Part shown: positions 53,083-62,806 of the stretch, piece after piece | Numbering within the stretch: position 1 is the first letter of the stretch | How the letters are laid out: each line of letters begins with the position of its first letter | Assembly: GCF_011440395.1 (NCBI RefSeq) | Contig: NZ_JAAOIX010000014.1 | Coordinates: forward strand, 1-64,000 | DNA length: 64,000 nt | Direction of reading: 5' to 3' | Source: Pseudomaricurvus alcaniphilus | Lineage (GTDB): Bacteria > Pseudomonadota > Gammaproteobacteria > Pseudomonadales > Cellvibrionaceae | Made by a program: the position numbers and the translations under genes | Notes under the pieces: generated by a model | Databases searched by the model: none | Told to the model about the DNA's origin: nothing | What the model saw: only the letters and a program-made list of their open reading frames with translations

Positions 53083-55251
53083 GTGAACATTAATATCAGC
53101 AATACGCGCAATCCCGGTTCTCGTTTCCATGCCCCTTATGAGCTGGCAGTTTCCGGCCGAACATTAGCGCTTGCCATTGGCCTGCTGGCCTGGTCGGCGC
53201 AACCCCTGGCGAACACCGGGAACACCCGGCAGTCAGTCGTTCAGGAACAGCACCAGGGTCTGGAACAGGTGGTGACTTCTGCCACCAGGCTGCAATCCGA
53301 CCCCCTCGATTACATTGGCAGTATCAGCGCTTTGAGTGAAGAAGCCCTCGCGCTGGTATCCCACACCCACGTACAGGAAAGCTTGCTGCGAGTGCCCGGC
53401 GTCAATATGAACCGCGGTGAAGGCCAGGAGTATTTGCCGGCCATACGCTCGCCGGTGTTGACCGGCTCCGGTGCCTGCGGCGGCTTCCTTATGGCGGAAG
53501 ACGGTATTCCGTTGCGGGCGGCCGGCTTTTGCAATATCAACGAGTTGTTTGACGCCCACACCGAGATGGCGCAGCGCATCGAAGTGCTGCGCGGTCCCGG
53601 TACCGCCCTGTACGGCTCCAATGCCCTGCACGGCGTGATCAACGTCATCACCCCGGATCTCTCCCGCGACGATAGCGTGCTGGGTCTGGAAGCGGGGCCC
53701 TATGACTTTGGCCGCATTAAGCTGCGCACCGCCACCGACCTGGGGCAGGCTTCGCGCCTGGGGGTCAGTTTGAGCCTCACCCACAACGACGGCTACCGCG
53801 ACGCGTCCGGCGTGGATCAACAAAAGCTGAGCCTGCGGCACCGCTACGAGGCGGAACAGTGGAACCTGGAGAGCGGCTTGACCGCCACCAACCTGGAGCA
53901 GGAAACCGCTGGCTATATCAGCGGTCTCGATGCCTACAAGGATTCTGCCCTGGCCCGCTCCAACCCCAACCCGGAGGCGTATCGCGATTCGCAATCCTTG
54001 CGTCTGTGGTCGCGCCTGACCTATCAGCTCGATGAGCATCGGAGTCTGGTGGTCACACCTTATGCGCGCCATACCGACATGGACTTCCTGATGCACTTCT
54101 TGCCGGGCAGCCCGCTGGAAGAAAACAGCCAGCAGAGTGTCGGCGTGCAGTCGGCTTACTATATAGCCGCCGCCGACGACCTCAATATTATCACCGGTAT
54201 CGATGCCGAGTTTACCCAGGGCGACCTGCAACAAACCCAGGCCGAACCCACCCAGGGATCCGCCTTCCTGCAGGCAACCATACCCAGCGGCAAGCAGTAT
54301 GACTACGACGTCGATGCCACTATGGTCGCGCCCTTCGCGCAGCTGGACTGGAGCTTCGCCAACGCCTGGATGCTGAGCCTGGGGCTACGCTATGAGTGGA
54401 TGCAGTACGATTACAGCAATAACATGAACAGCGGCAGGGTCAGTGAAGACGGCAGTGCCTGCGGTTTCGGTGGCTGTCGTTATAGCCGGCCGGAAAGCGG
54501 TACTGACAGCTTTCGCAACTGGTCACCCAAGCTGGGCCTGAGCTACGCCTTCAGCGATACCCAAATGGCCTATATGAGCCTGGCTCGCGGCTTTCGGGCG
54601 CCGCAAACCTCGGAGCTGTATCGCCTGCAGCGCAGCCAGCAGGTCACCGACCTGGATTCGGAGCAGGTCGACAGCCTCGAACTGGGCATCAAGGGCACGA
54701 TCGAGTCCCTGCAGTACGCCGTTGCCCTGTACGCCATGGAGAAAGACAACTACATCTTTCGCGATGCCGACTTTTTCAACGTCAGCGACGGTGAAACGGA
54801 TCATCGCGGTGTGGAAGTAGAGGCCAACTACCGCATCAATTCGGCCTGGGATGTGGGGGTGAGCGCCAGTTACAGCAAACACACCTACGCCTACGACGAG
54901 TTGCTCGACGGAATCAATATTCGCGACAACGACGTCGATACGGCCCCACGGCACTTTGGCAGCGCCCGCCTGGGCTGGAATTTCCAACCCGGCAGCCGGG
55001 TAGAGTTGGAGTGGCAGCACGTCGGCGCCTATTATCTCGACGCGGAGAACCTGCACGAATACGAGGGCCACGACCTGCTCAACATGCGCGTCAGCTGGCA
55101 ACCGGCAAGCGACTGGAAAGTCTACGCGCGCGCACTAAACCTGACCGACCGGGCTTACGCCGAACGAGCCGACTACACCACCTTCACCGACGAGCGCTAC
55201 TTCCCGGGGACACCGAGAAGTTTCTACGCCGGGGTTGAGTTTATGTGGTAA
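53083..55251 (+). CDS. TonB-dependent receptor linked to the quinoprotein
   Basis: A 722-residue outer-membrane receptor with a signal peptide ending QPLAN. A TonB-box region (LEQVVTSATR) leads into a plug with LRVPGVNMNRGEG and IEVLRGPGTALYGSNALHGVINVITPD. A 22-strand-type barrel ends in GVEFMW, with the terminal Trp taking the usual Phe place. Two cysteines in the plug (SGACGGFLMAED...GFCNINELF) may form a disulfide. The start is GTG with AAGGAAGAG upstream. Its place 113 bp behind a lanthanide-type quinoprotein suggests uptake of PQQ (PqqU-like) or a lanthanide chelate (LutH-like); sequence alone does not decide. Confidence 0.9.
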   Translation: MNINISNTRNPGSRFHAPYELAVSGRTLALAIGLLAWSAQPLANTGNTRQSVVQEQHQGLEQVVTSATRLQSDPLDYIGSISALSEEALALVSHTHVQESLLRVPGVNMNRGEGQEYLPAIRSPVLTGSGACGGFLMAEDGIPLRAAGFCNINELFDAHTEMAQRIEVLRGPGTALYGSNALHGVINVITPDLSRDDSVLGLEAGPYDFGRIKLRTATDLGQASRLGVSLSLTHNDGYRDASGVDQQKLSLRHRYEAEQWNLESGLTATNLEQETAGYISGLDAYKDSALARSNPNPEAYRDSQSLRLWSRLTYQLDEHRSLVVTPYARHTDMDFLMHFLPGSPLEENSQQSVGVQSAYYIAAADDLNIITGIDAEFTQGDLQQTQAEPTQGSAFLQATIPSGKQYDYDVDATMVAPFAQLDWSFANAWMLSLGLRYEWMQYDYSNNMNSGRVSEDGSACGFGGCRYSRPESGTDSFRNWSPKLGLSYAFSDTQMAYMSLARGFRAPQTSELYRLQRSQQVTDLDSEQVDSLELGIKGTIESLQYAVALYAMEKDNYIFRDADFFNVSDGETDHRGVEVEANYRINSAWDVGVSASYSKHTYAYDELLDGINIRDNDVDTAPRHFGSARLGWNFQPGSRVELEWQHVGAYYLDAENLHEYEGHDLLNMRVSWQPASDWKVYARALNLTDRAYAERADYTTFTDERYFPGTPRSFYAGVEFMW

Positions 55252-55679
55252 GGGGGAGGGGGCTCGCTATTGGCCCCCGGCATGATTAAGTCGACAGTTG
55301 GGAAGTAGGTGGAGAAGCGCCCTTTATCCCGAGTGATCAGTTTGTAATTTTTGACAGCAGCGTGTGCGCCGATAAAAAAATCCGGTAGTACATTGTCTTT
55401 TTTACCTTTTCTGCGGCGATAATGTAGAAAGGCTTTGCCAGCTAAAAAAAGTGCTTCGCGAGGTATTGCCTTGCAGTCAAACGCCAATTTCGCGATCAGG
55501 TTTTCGACTTCTTCAATAGTTTCAAAACCGATAGAACATTCTGTGTATATTATCGGGTTTATTACGAAGGTGTGGTTGGGGTCCAATTGCTCAAGAGTAT
55601 TGGCGCTCCATTCATACCAGCTGCTGTAGGGGTCGCAAAGGTCCGTGATGACGCACGAATCGACGAGAATGACGGCCAT
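55224..55679 (-). CDS. PIN-domain toxin, VapC-like
   Basis: A 151-residue PIN-domain protein, a probable RNase toxin. The acidic metal-site residues are seen in ILVDSCVITDL, YTECSIG and PDFFIGAHAAV...LITRDKGRF. The ATG abuts the antitoxin stop codon (TGA then ATG), so the pair is translated together. The last 28 bases overlap the end of the convergent TonB receptor gene. Confidence 0.85.
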   Translation of the reverse strand: MAVILVDSCVITDLCDPYSSWYEWSANTLEQLDPNHTFVINPIIYTECSIGFETIEEVENLIAKLAFDCKAIPREALFLAGKAFLHYRRRKGKKDNVLPDFFIGAHAAVKNYKLITRDKGRFSTYFPTVDLIMPGANSEPPPPYHINSTPA

Positions 55680-55910
55680 TCACTCGCCCCTGGTCAGTGC
55701 CATTATTTCCTCGGTACTCATGCGCAATCGCGCGCTCTTGTGTGCAGTGCGAAAGCGACTGGTTCCGTGTTTGTTAGTGGCCGCTTTACGCAAGTACCAA
55801 CGTCCGTTTTCATCCTGGATAAACTCGACTTCGGTTTCAGCCGGCAGAATTCCCAAAGCTTGACGTACTTCCTGAGGAATAGTTACCTGTCCTTTGCTGG
55901 TTACTCGCAT
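55680..55910 (-). CDS. AbrB/SpoVT-type antitoxin
   Basis: A 76-residue protein with an N-terminal swapped-hairpin DNA-binding domain (MRVTSKGQVTIPQEVRQALGI in segments) and a C-terminal tail (MSTEEIMALTRG) that should wrap the toxin. ATG 55910 has GAGGTG five bases upstream; a longer frame from 55994 is not supported. It forms a VapBC-like module with the PIN gene and probably represses its own promoter. Confidence 0.87.
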   Translation of the reverse strand: MRVTSKGQVTIPQEVRQALGILPAETEVEFIQDENGRWYLRKAATNKHGTSRFRTAHKSARLRMSTEEIMALTRGE

Positions 55911-56006
55911 AGTACACCTCAAATTTCTTAGTAATACGGTAAGGGTATTACTTTTAAGCTGGGCTGGCAAGGGGCAGGGCAGGGGCGGCGGCACCAGTTT
56001 TTGGAA

Positions 56007-56291
56007 TCAAGTACTGGGCCGCAACTCGAAACTATCATAACTGTCGGTAGGCTCATCGGCCTGGACATCGCTAACCTGGACGTGCTCGACCTGGGCACTA
56101 GGTGGCCCTTGCTGCGCCCAGGCTAGCATCGCCTCAACCGCGCTGTCCGGGCCATCCACCAGCGCCTCTACCGTGCCTTCCCGGCGGTTCCTGACCCAGC
56201 CCTGCACGCCGAGCTGCTCGGCTTGCTGCTGCATAGATTTCCGAAACCACACGCCCTGCACCAGGCCCGATATTTTCAAGTGCTTTGCCAT
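56007..56291 (-). CDS. acyP: Acylphosphatase
   Basis: A 94-residue enzyme that hydrolyses acyl phosphates. The family signature GLVQGVWFRKSM carries the phosphate-binding Arg, and GWVRNRREGTVEALVDG carries the catalytic Asn. ATG 56291 has AGGAGA upstream, which excludes the longer frame starting at 56357. It follows the EVE-domain gene by 72 bp in the same direction. Confidence 0.92.
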   Translation of the reverse strand: MAKHLKISGLVQGVWFRKSMQQQAEQLGVQGWVRNRREGTVEALVDGPDSAVEAMLAWAQQGPPSAQVEHVQVSDVQADEPTDSYDSFELRPST

Positions 56292-56363
56292 GACTGTAAT
56301 CTCCTTTCTAATGCGCTCACAATTCCCCGCACCAGCCTGACCTTCCACCGCTGCCACTTGTCG

Positions 56364-56837
56364 CTAACGACCCTGCAGACCTGCCTGTAAACGCTGCACC
56401 GCCTGCCACTGCTCGGCACTGACCGGGGCAATGGACAGGCGCCCCTGGCGAAAAATACTGAGCTCCGCGGTCACCGGATCGGCCTTAAGAGTTTTGGTCG
56501 CAATCACCTCGGGAAATTTTTCCAGCAGTCGCACATCGACACAGAACCAGCGCGGATCATCCTCACTGGCCTTGGCGTCAAAGTACTTACTTTCTGGGTC
56601 GAACTGGGCCGGGTCGGGGTAGGCCGCCTTGACCACCTCCATACTGCCGGCAATACCAATACGCTTGCAGCTCGAATGATAAAACAACACCCGATCGCCC
56701 AACGCCACCAGATCGCGCATATTATTGCGTGCCTGGTAGTTGCGAATGCCATCCCAGCGCGTAGTCTGGCCTTTCGCCGCCGCCAGGTGATCAATACCAA
56801 ATTCGTCCGGTTCGGACTTGAATATCCAGTAGTTCAA
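56364..56837 (-). CDS. EVE-domain protein
   Basis: A 157-residue stand-alone EVE domain, a PUA/YTH-related fold thought to recognise modified bases. The family features are NYWIFKSEPDEFGID, TRWDGIRNYQARNNMRD, ALGDRVLFYHSSC and the hydrophobic core up to RQGRLSIAPVS. I chose a TTG start at 56837, which has GAGG five bases upstream and gives the usual N-terminus. The longer frame from 57068 reads into repeat II and should be discounted. It is likely cotranscribed with acyP. Confidence 0.85.
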   Translation of the reverse strand: MNYWIFKSEPDEFGIDHLAAAKGQTTRWDGIRNYQARNNMRDLVALGDRVLFYHSSCKRIGIAGSMEVVKAAYPDPAQFDPESKYFDAKASEDDPRWFCVDVRLLEKFPEVIATKTLKADPVTAELSIFRQGRLSIAPVSAEQWQAVQRLQAGLQGR

Positions 56838-57910
56838 AATTACCTCAGCTCGTCGCGAGTAGTGGCCCCAGTATAAGTGATTTTGCTTCTGCTGTGATCG
56901 CTGGTGCATACCACAGTCAGAGCTACTTACTTGGACAGCCACGTTTGTAGTGGGAATAACTTTTTGGCGCGGTGTTGATTTTTTAGTAATGCACATTTGA
57001 GATATGAGTGTGCTGCCCGTCAGCGATGGGGGGAGCCCATTGCGGATCGGCCATATCCCCCCGACCACATTTGGCGGCTGCGAAACTCAACCATTTTTTT
57101 GCGCAAAAAGACGCGCAAAAAAATTGGGATTCAGACAGTCCTTGCCGACTACCCCAAATGTGGTCGGGGGGATAAACATGGCCTGATTGATCCGCAACGG
57201 GCTCCCTCCACCGCTGACTACATTGTGCGTTTTAACGGCAGTGTGATTTCTTTATCAGCCAGCTACAGCTCATTTTTTGTAATCCCCGTGTAGGCGGCGG
57301 TCCGGCGTCCCGGGATCCAGTAAGTATTCGAATTCAATGGATCCCGGGACGCCGGACCGCCGCCTGCGCGGGGATGACTTTAAATTGACAATATCAAAGT
57401 TATCGAAAGCCATCTAACCATAACAGAGTAGGCCCCGGTAAATGAGTACACATCAGCAGTTGAACCAAAACTCGTAATGGGAAAAAGTGTCTTCTCCCGC
57501 CATAGCTCTTTGTCTCTTTTCCCTGAATCTCGCTTGATGCCTGGTCAAGGCTCGGTGGGTGTGCCCTGCCAGACCAATCAGGTCGCGTTTAGGCTCTCTG
57601 CGCTTTTCGGGTTTTCGCGGACGGATGTTTGAGCGCTAGCGAGTTTCCGGGAGCGCGAAAAGCGCGGAGAGCCTGCGGCCGGTCTGGCAGGGCACACCCA
57701 CCGGGCCGCCGCGCCAAACTATGTTTTGCTACTAACAAATATCCAAGCGAAACACAGAGAACCGACTATTAAGACATTCACAAATGGCCGGGAGTGCGAA
57801 AAGTGCGGAGAGCCTGCAACCGGTCTGGCAGGGCACACCCACTGGGCCGCCGCGCCTAACCGTACTTTGCTGGTTTGAGGTTTACTGGCAAGAACCTGCC
57901 AACGGCCAAT
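56838..57910. repeat. Repeat cluster: inverted copies of repeats I and II plus a long palindrome
   Basis: This is a 1.07-kb gene-free region. Bases 56990-57268 are the reverse complement of 255-533, including a full hairpin element (about 57028-57208). A long palindrome lies at 57283-57374. Bases 57523-57661 are the reverse complement of 1-139. Two more partial copies of repeat I (57655-57712 and 57792-57855) follow, so 57548-57712 can fold into a large stem-loop. Frames here encode no recognisable protein. Confidence 0.85.
57283..57374. repeat. 37-bp-arm palindrome (REP/BIME-like)
   Basis: Left arm 57283-57319 and right arm 57338-57374 pair with two mismatches around an 18-base A/T-rich loop. 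The core is GGCGGTCCGGCGTCCCGGG. Related CCCCG-CAGG-CGGGG type ends occur in the element at 40739-40758, suggesting a genome-wide family. Confidence 0.85.
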
Positions 57911-59854
57911 TCAAGCCTTGGCTTTTGGCCGGCTTCTGGTTTTACGCCGGGTCTTGGCACCAGTGCCACGCCGTGGTTTAGACACCTTAACGTCTTGCAA
58001 GCCTTGCGGCAGGGTCGCCTGGCTCTGCTCGATCAACTGCTGTAATGACGCTAGTAATGGTTGCATAAAGTGATCGTAACTGCTCTGGCGCTGACTGATG
58101 GCATTGAGTTCAGTTTCCCAACGGGCAGTCATGTCCGGCGTCGCCGCGATTACAGGTAAGCTGTGAATCAGCCCCTTGCCCGCCGCAGTGGCGTGAATCT
58201 GCTTGCCACTGCGTTGCAAAAACTGGCGACTGAACAACAACTCGATAATGCCGGCCCGGGTAGCTTCGGTGCCAAGGCCGTCCGTGTCTTTCAGGATTTT
58301 ACGCAACTCTGGATCCTGCACATAGCGGGCGATGCCCGTCATCGCTGCCAGCAAACTGGCGTCGTCAAAGGGTTTGGGTGGCGTGGTCTGTTTGGCCACC
58401 ACTTCACCTTTTTCACACCGGCAAGTATCACCGGTTTTCAGCTTCGGTAATTGCGTGTTAGAGGCGCTTTCGGATTTATCTTTCGCCTGCCGGGGTGGGA
58501 ACAACTGCTGCCAGCCAGGGCTGATCGTGACCCGGGCTTTGGCGATAAAACGGCCGCCGCCAATCTCCAGGTCGATTTGGCTATCCTGGTATTCATGGGG
58601 TGGATAAAACTGCACCAGGTATTGGCGTGCAACCAGCTCATAGATATCCCGCTCGGCCTTGCTCAACCTGGCGCTATCCATCTTGCGGGCGGTGGGAATG
58701 ATGGCGTGGTGTGCCTCGATGCGTTTGTCGTCCCACGCCTTGCTCTTGAGAGCGCGATCCGCGGCCGCAGCTGCAGCGTTTAGGGGTGGGCAGTTGCTGG
58801 CCAGGGCATCGATGACGGTGTTGCGTTCGGCCCAATGTTCCACGGGCAAGTAGCGGCAATCGGAGCGCGGGTAGGTGAGCAGTTTGTGCCGCTCGTAGAG
58901 TGACTGGCAGGTGTCGAGCACCTGCTTGGCGCTCATGGAGAAGCGCTTGCCGGCATCGATCTGCAGGGACGACAAATTGTAGGGCAGGGGCGGTGGCTGC
59001 TTTTTCAGTTTGCGCTGGCTGGCGGTCACCAGGGCCGGTTGCCCCGTGATACGGGCAGCGACATTATCCGCCAGCGCCTTCGACAACACCCGGCCCTCCT
59101 CATCCTGCCAGGGCTGGCAGGCCTCACTGGGCTGCCATTTGGCGGTGAAGTGTTCACCGGCATTGGTTACCAGGTGGGCCATGACCTGGTAGAAAGGCTT
59201 GGCGACGAAGTTGTCGATCTCCTCGTCCCGGCGCACCACCAGCCCCAGCACCGGTGTCTGCACCCGGCCCACGGACAGCACGCCGCGGTAACCCACCTTG
59301 CGCCCCAACAGGGTATAGGCGCGGGTCATATTGATGCCGTAGAGCCAGTCGGCCCGGGAGCGGGCCAGGGCCGAGGTGGAGAGGGGCACGAATTCCTTGT
59401 TATTGCGCAGCTGCTTCAGGGCCCGCTGCACCGCTGCCGGGTTGAGGTCGCTGATCAGGCAGCGCTGGATACTGTCGCGCTTGCTGCCGCGCACCTTGAA
59501 GTGGGCGATGACCTGGTCGACCAGCAGTTGCCCCTCGCGGTCGGGGTCGCCGGCGTGGACCAGTTCATCGGCGGCCTGCACCAGCTTGCGCAACACCGCC
59601 AGTTGCTTGCGCGCGCTGGCTTTGGCTTTCAGTTGCCACTGCGCGGGCACGATGGGCAGGTGCTCCAGCCGCCACTGCTTGAAGGCGGCATCGTAGGCGT
59701 CCGGCTCCGCCTGTTCCAGCAGGTGCCCCACACACCAGCTGACGCAATCGCCGTTGCCCACGTAGATACAGCCTTCCCCCTTGCGGTGGGGTTTGGGCAG
59801 TACATCGGCAATGGCGCGGCCGAGACTGGGCTTTTCGGCGATATAGAGTCTCAT
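57911..59854 (-). CDS. topB: DNA topoisomerase III
   Basis: A 647-residue type IA topoisomerase that decatenates DNA through a 5'-phosphotyrosyl intermediate. The Toprim domain begins [19 protein letters not shown] with the acidic [10 protein letters not shown]. The active Tyr328 is in [13 protein letters not shown], the same number as in E. coli Top[21 protein letters not shown] is also diagnostic. The end is a basic tail ([20 protein letters not shown]). ATG 59854 fits the conserved start; the upstream frame is not conserved, and no clear RBS was seen. Confidence 0.95.
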   Translation of the reverse strand: MRLYIAEKPSLGRAIADVLPKPHRKGEGCIYVGNGDCVSWCVGHLLEQAEPDAYDAAFKQWRLEHLPIVPAQWQLKAKASARKQLAVLRKLVQAADELVHAGDPDREGQLLVDQVIAHFKVRGSKRDSIQRCLISDLNPAAVQRALKQLRNNKEFVPLSTSALARSRADWLYGINMTRAYTLLGRKVGYRGVLSVGRVQTPVLGLVVRRDEEIDNFVAKPFYQVMAHLVTNAGEHFTAKWQPSEACQPWQDEEGRVLSKALADNVAARITGQPALVTASQRKLKKQPPPLPYNLSSLQIDAGKRFSMSAKQVLDTCQSLYERHKLLTYPRSDCRYLPVEHWAERNTVIDALASNCPPLNAAAAAADRALKSKAWDDKRIEAHHAIIPTARKMDSARLSKAERDIYELVARQYLVQFYPPHEYQDSQIDLEIGGGRFIAKARVTISPGWQQLFPPRQAKDKSESASNTQLPKLKTGDTCRCEKGEVVAKQTTPPKPFDDASLLAAMTGIARYVQDPELRKILKDTDGLGTEATRAGIIELLFSRQFLQRSGKQIHATAAGKGLIHSLPVIAATPDMTARWETELNAISQRQSSYDHFMQPLLASLQQLIEQSQATLPQGLQDVKVSKPRRGTGAKTRRKTRSRPKAKA

Positions 59855-60065
59855 GTCGGCAACGATACTGTATGTAAATACAGGTATCAAGCGTGAGCTG
59901 GATTGTGCCTTTTTACCCGGCCAGACAGCGCTGCGGCAGGTCAATTCTTTGCGCGCTCGCGGTTGCTTGAATGCGCAGCAGGGCGAGGGCTATCTAATTG
60001 TGCTGCCTGCTGTTGCGCCGCAACTTGTTCGCTACGGCGGCAATAGTGAGTTTGGCTTCAGGTCT

Positions 60066-62387
60066 TCAATAGCTGCCGCCCAGAATCTGGTCTTGCAGAT
60101 GCTTGACCAGGCCCTGCAATTGCGGGTCGCCGGGGTTCAGGCGCTGAAGTTGCAGGGCGAAACGCAAGGCCTCCGACCACTGCTGGCTGCGCATGGCCGA
60201 GTCGAGGCCGATGTTGAGCAATTCCGGATTTTGCGGTTGCAGGGCCAGCAGGCGACTGGCTTCCCTGATCGCCTCAGCATAGTGCTTGGTGCTGTGCAGG
60301 GCGACCGCGTAGACGTAGCCGTAGCGGAAGCCCTCCGGCGCCAGTTCCGCGGCCTGCTGCAGGTGGGTCAGCGCCTTGTCGTAGGCGCCGCTGCGCACCA
60401 GGGTCAAACCCAGGCTGTGCTGGATTTCCGGCCGCTGGCGATGGCGGGTGAGGGCTTGTTGCAACAGCTTTAACGCCGCATCGTCGCGGCCCTGCATGCG
60501 GTACAGGTCGGTCAGGTTAATGATGGCACCGGTTAAATAAGGCTCCATGTCGATGCTGCGCTGATAGCGGGCCTCGGCTTTTTCGAAGTCGCCCTGCGCC
60601 AGGTAGTATTGCCCCAGGTTGTTGAGTCCGGCGGCAGTGTCCTGATGCATCTCCAGCATCTTCAAATATTCCGCCAGCGCTCGCTCCACTACTGTTTGCT
60701 CGGCGGCAGGCAATTGCGCTTTGGCCTCCACCAGCTCGGGGCTGAGCAGTACCTGCACCGCCGCCATACGCACCGCTTTGATCGGGTCGGACAGTTTTGG
60801 CAGTACGGATTGCAGGCGGGTTGGGTAGGGTAGTGCATCGGTCAGGGAGATGGCCGCGGCGCGGACCAGTTCGTCCTTGCTGTCGAATTGTTGCAGGGCC
60901 AGTTCCATGGTTTGTGGCGAGGCTATATCGCGCAGGCGTTGCAGTGCGGTGGCCCGGACGATGGCCGGTTGCTCACTGGTGGCGAGCTGGCGGATCTTGT
61001 CGAACAGCTCGCTGTTCGGCGCTGCGGCTAATGCTGCGCCCGGGTGAGGCGGCAGTTGCTTGTTACCCTGCTTGAGCCATGCTGCCAGCGCCTTGCTGGC
61101 CCACTCATTATCGCGGTCCTGGTGGCACATTACACAGGCGTTGGGAGCGCCGGTGGTGGCGGACAAGTCCGGGCGCGGAATGCGGATGCTGTGATCCCGC
61201 CTGGGGTCGACCACCATGTAGGTGGTTTCCGGCATATGGCAGTTGACGCACTGGCTGCCACTGGAGCCCTGCGGGTGCTGGTGGTGGGCGGTGGTGTCAT
61301 ACTGGTTTGGGTTGTGGCACTGGGCACAGAGCTGGTTGCCGGGCTGGCGCAGCTCCAGGCTGTGGGGTTCGTGGCAATGAGTGCAGGTGACGCCCTGGTG
61401 GTACATCTTGCTCTGCAGGAAAGAGCCGAGCACATAGACCTCGTCGCGGATTTGGCCGTCCGCGTAGTAGAGCGGTTCCTCCAGCAGCGACAGCTGGTGC
61501 TTGTTGTGATAATTGCCGGGGGCGGTGATATCGCCGATAACCCCGCGGCGGGAATGACAGCTGCCGCAGGCGGCGATCTGGGCCGCCGATTTCTGCAAGT
61601 TCTTGCCGCCGGGGGGAATGGGTGTCAGCACTTCCGCGATGCTGCTGGCGCTGAGTTGCTGCTGCCAGCCCTTGAACGGGTCATCCTGATTGTCGAGTTC
61701 GGTCCAGGCCAGGTGGTCGCTGCCGGGACCGTGGCAGGCTTCGCAGGCGACGTTGATTTCTGACCAGGTGGTGGCGTAGGTGTCGGTGTCCGGCTGGTAG
61801 TTTTTTTGCAGGTTGGTGGAGTGGCAGTCGGCGCAGCGGTTGTTCCAGTTGTAGTAGAGGCCGGTCCAGTGCAGCGGGTCGCGGTGATCGACCGTTTCAT
61901 CCGGATTGAGGTGGAACCAGCGCTGGCCGCCCTCGCTTTTGGGACGGCTGTCCCAGGCAATGCTGAGGGCCTGGTAGCGGCCATCGGCAAAGCCAATCAA
62001 GTACTGTTGCAGCGGATAGAAGCCGAAGGTGTAGGCCACGGGGAATTTTTCCAGCTTGCCCTCGGCGTTGTCGGTCTCGACCCAGTATTGGCGCGCTTCG
62101 CCGTCGTCCGCCTCGCCGGCGGTGGTGAAAAAGCGGGAGGTGATGCCGTTGTAGGTAAATTTGCGGTTGTCAAAGTCGCCCAGTACGGATTCAGCGGTGG
62201 GTTCCAGCATGGCCCAGTCGTGGTGGGACCCTTGCCAGGCTTGAAATTGGTCCTGGTGACACTGCTGGCAGACCTGGGCGCCGACGTAGTCGGCGGCTGA
62301 TGCGGCTGTGCTGGTCAGTGCGCAGAGCGATGCGCAAAGCAGCAATAACAGGGTATTTTGGATGTGGCTGCGGCTGTGGCTGGGCAC
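60066..62387 (-). CDS. Eight-haem cytochrome c with C-terminal HEAT/TPR repeats
   Basis: A 773-residue periplasmic protein with a signal peptide (TSTAASAAD). Eight CxxCH haem sites lie in the first 420 or so residues: CQQCH, CADCH, CEACH, CGSCH, CTHCH, CAQCH, CVNCH and CVMCH. A HEAT-like stretch (ATSEQPAIVRATALQRLRDI) and at least three TPRs follow (NLGQYYLAQGDFEKAEARYQRSI, SLGLTLVRSGAYDKALTHLQQA). The haem half resembles cytochrome c554/octahaem reductase-like proteins. Physiological electron donor and acceptor are unknown. GTG at 62387 has AAAGG upstream. Confidence 0.88.
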   Translation of the reverse strand: MPSHSRSHIQNTLLLLLCASLCALTSTAASAADYVGAQVCQQCHQDQFQAWQGSHHDWAMLEPTAESVLGDFDNRKFTYNGITSRFFTTAGEADDGEARQYWVETDNAEGKLEKFPVAYTFGFYPLQQYLIGFADGRYQALSIAWDSRPKSEGGQRWFHLNPDETVDHRDPLHWTGLYYNWNNRCADCHSTNLQKNYQPDTDTYATTWSEINVACEACHGPGSDHLAWTELDNQDDPFKGWQQQLSASSIAEVLTPIPPGGKNLQKSAAQIAACGSCHSRRGVIGDITAPGNYHNKHQLSLLEEPLYYADGQIRDEVYVLGSFLQSKMYHQGVTCTHCHEPHSLELRQPGNQLCAQCHNPNQYDTTAHHQHPQGSSGSQCVNCHMPETTYMVVDPRRDHSIRIPRPDLSATTGAPNACVMCHQDRDNEWASKALAAWLKQGNKQLPPHPGAALAAAPNSELFDKIRQLATSEQPAIVRATALQRLRDIASPQTMELALQQFDSKDELVRAAAISLTDALPYPTRLQSVLPKLSDPIKAVRMAAVQVLLSPELVEAKAQLPAAEQTVVERALAEYLKMLEMHQDTAAGLNNLGQYYLAQGDFEKAEARYQRSIDMEPYLTGAIINLTDLYRMQGRDDAALKLLQQALTRHRQRPEIQHSLGLTLVRSGAYDKALTHLQQAAELAPEGFRYGYVYAVALHSTKHYAEAIREASRLLALQPQNPELLNIGLDSAMRSQQWSEALRFALQLQRLNPGDPQLQGLVKHLQDQILGGSY

Positions 62388-62613
62388 TGGGTATTACCTT
62401 TCTTACTGCGGCGGGCCGGGGTTGCGCGAGACGGGTCGCGCCGGAGGCATGCCGATAATTCGTTATTTTTTGAACGCAATTGGATGGCGTTCGCGGGGTG
62501 CTCACTATAAGACATGCTGGCGGTAGAGGGTAATAAAATTGACCGCGGGAGGCTAATTCCATTGGGGTAGAGCAGACATATATCTTTTCGCCCTTGGGGT
62601 ATAAGTCTTTAAT

Positions 62614-62737
62614 CCGGCCTGGCTTCGAGGGCTTGCTTTCAAGACTCGCCGAAGTCCCATCCATGGGGGCTCCACGACAGCATCCATGCTGTCGAGGGTC
62701 TTGAAAGCAAGCCCCCGAAGCCAGACCTACCATAGTG
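62614..62737. repeat. Hairpin repeat family III, copy B
   Basis: Inverted ends of about 31 bp (GGCTTGCTTTCAAGAC / GTCTTGAAAGCAAGCC) flank a core with the palindrome ACAGCATCCATGCTGT. It is the reverse complement of the element at 44787-44907. Confidence 0.87.
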
Positions 62738-62806
62738 CCGGCTGCACGATGCTTGGATATGGTGGTAATTAGGTAAATCTTTCAATCCGTGGGATACCAG
62801 TTTTAA

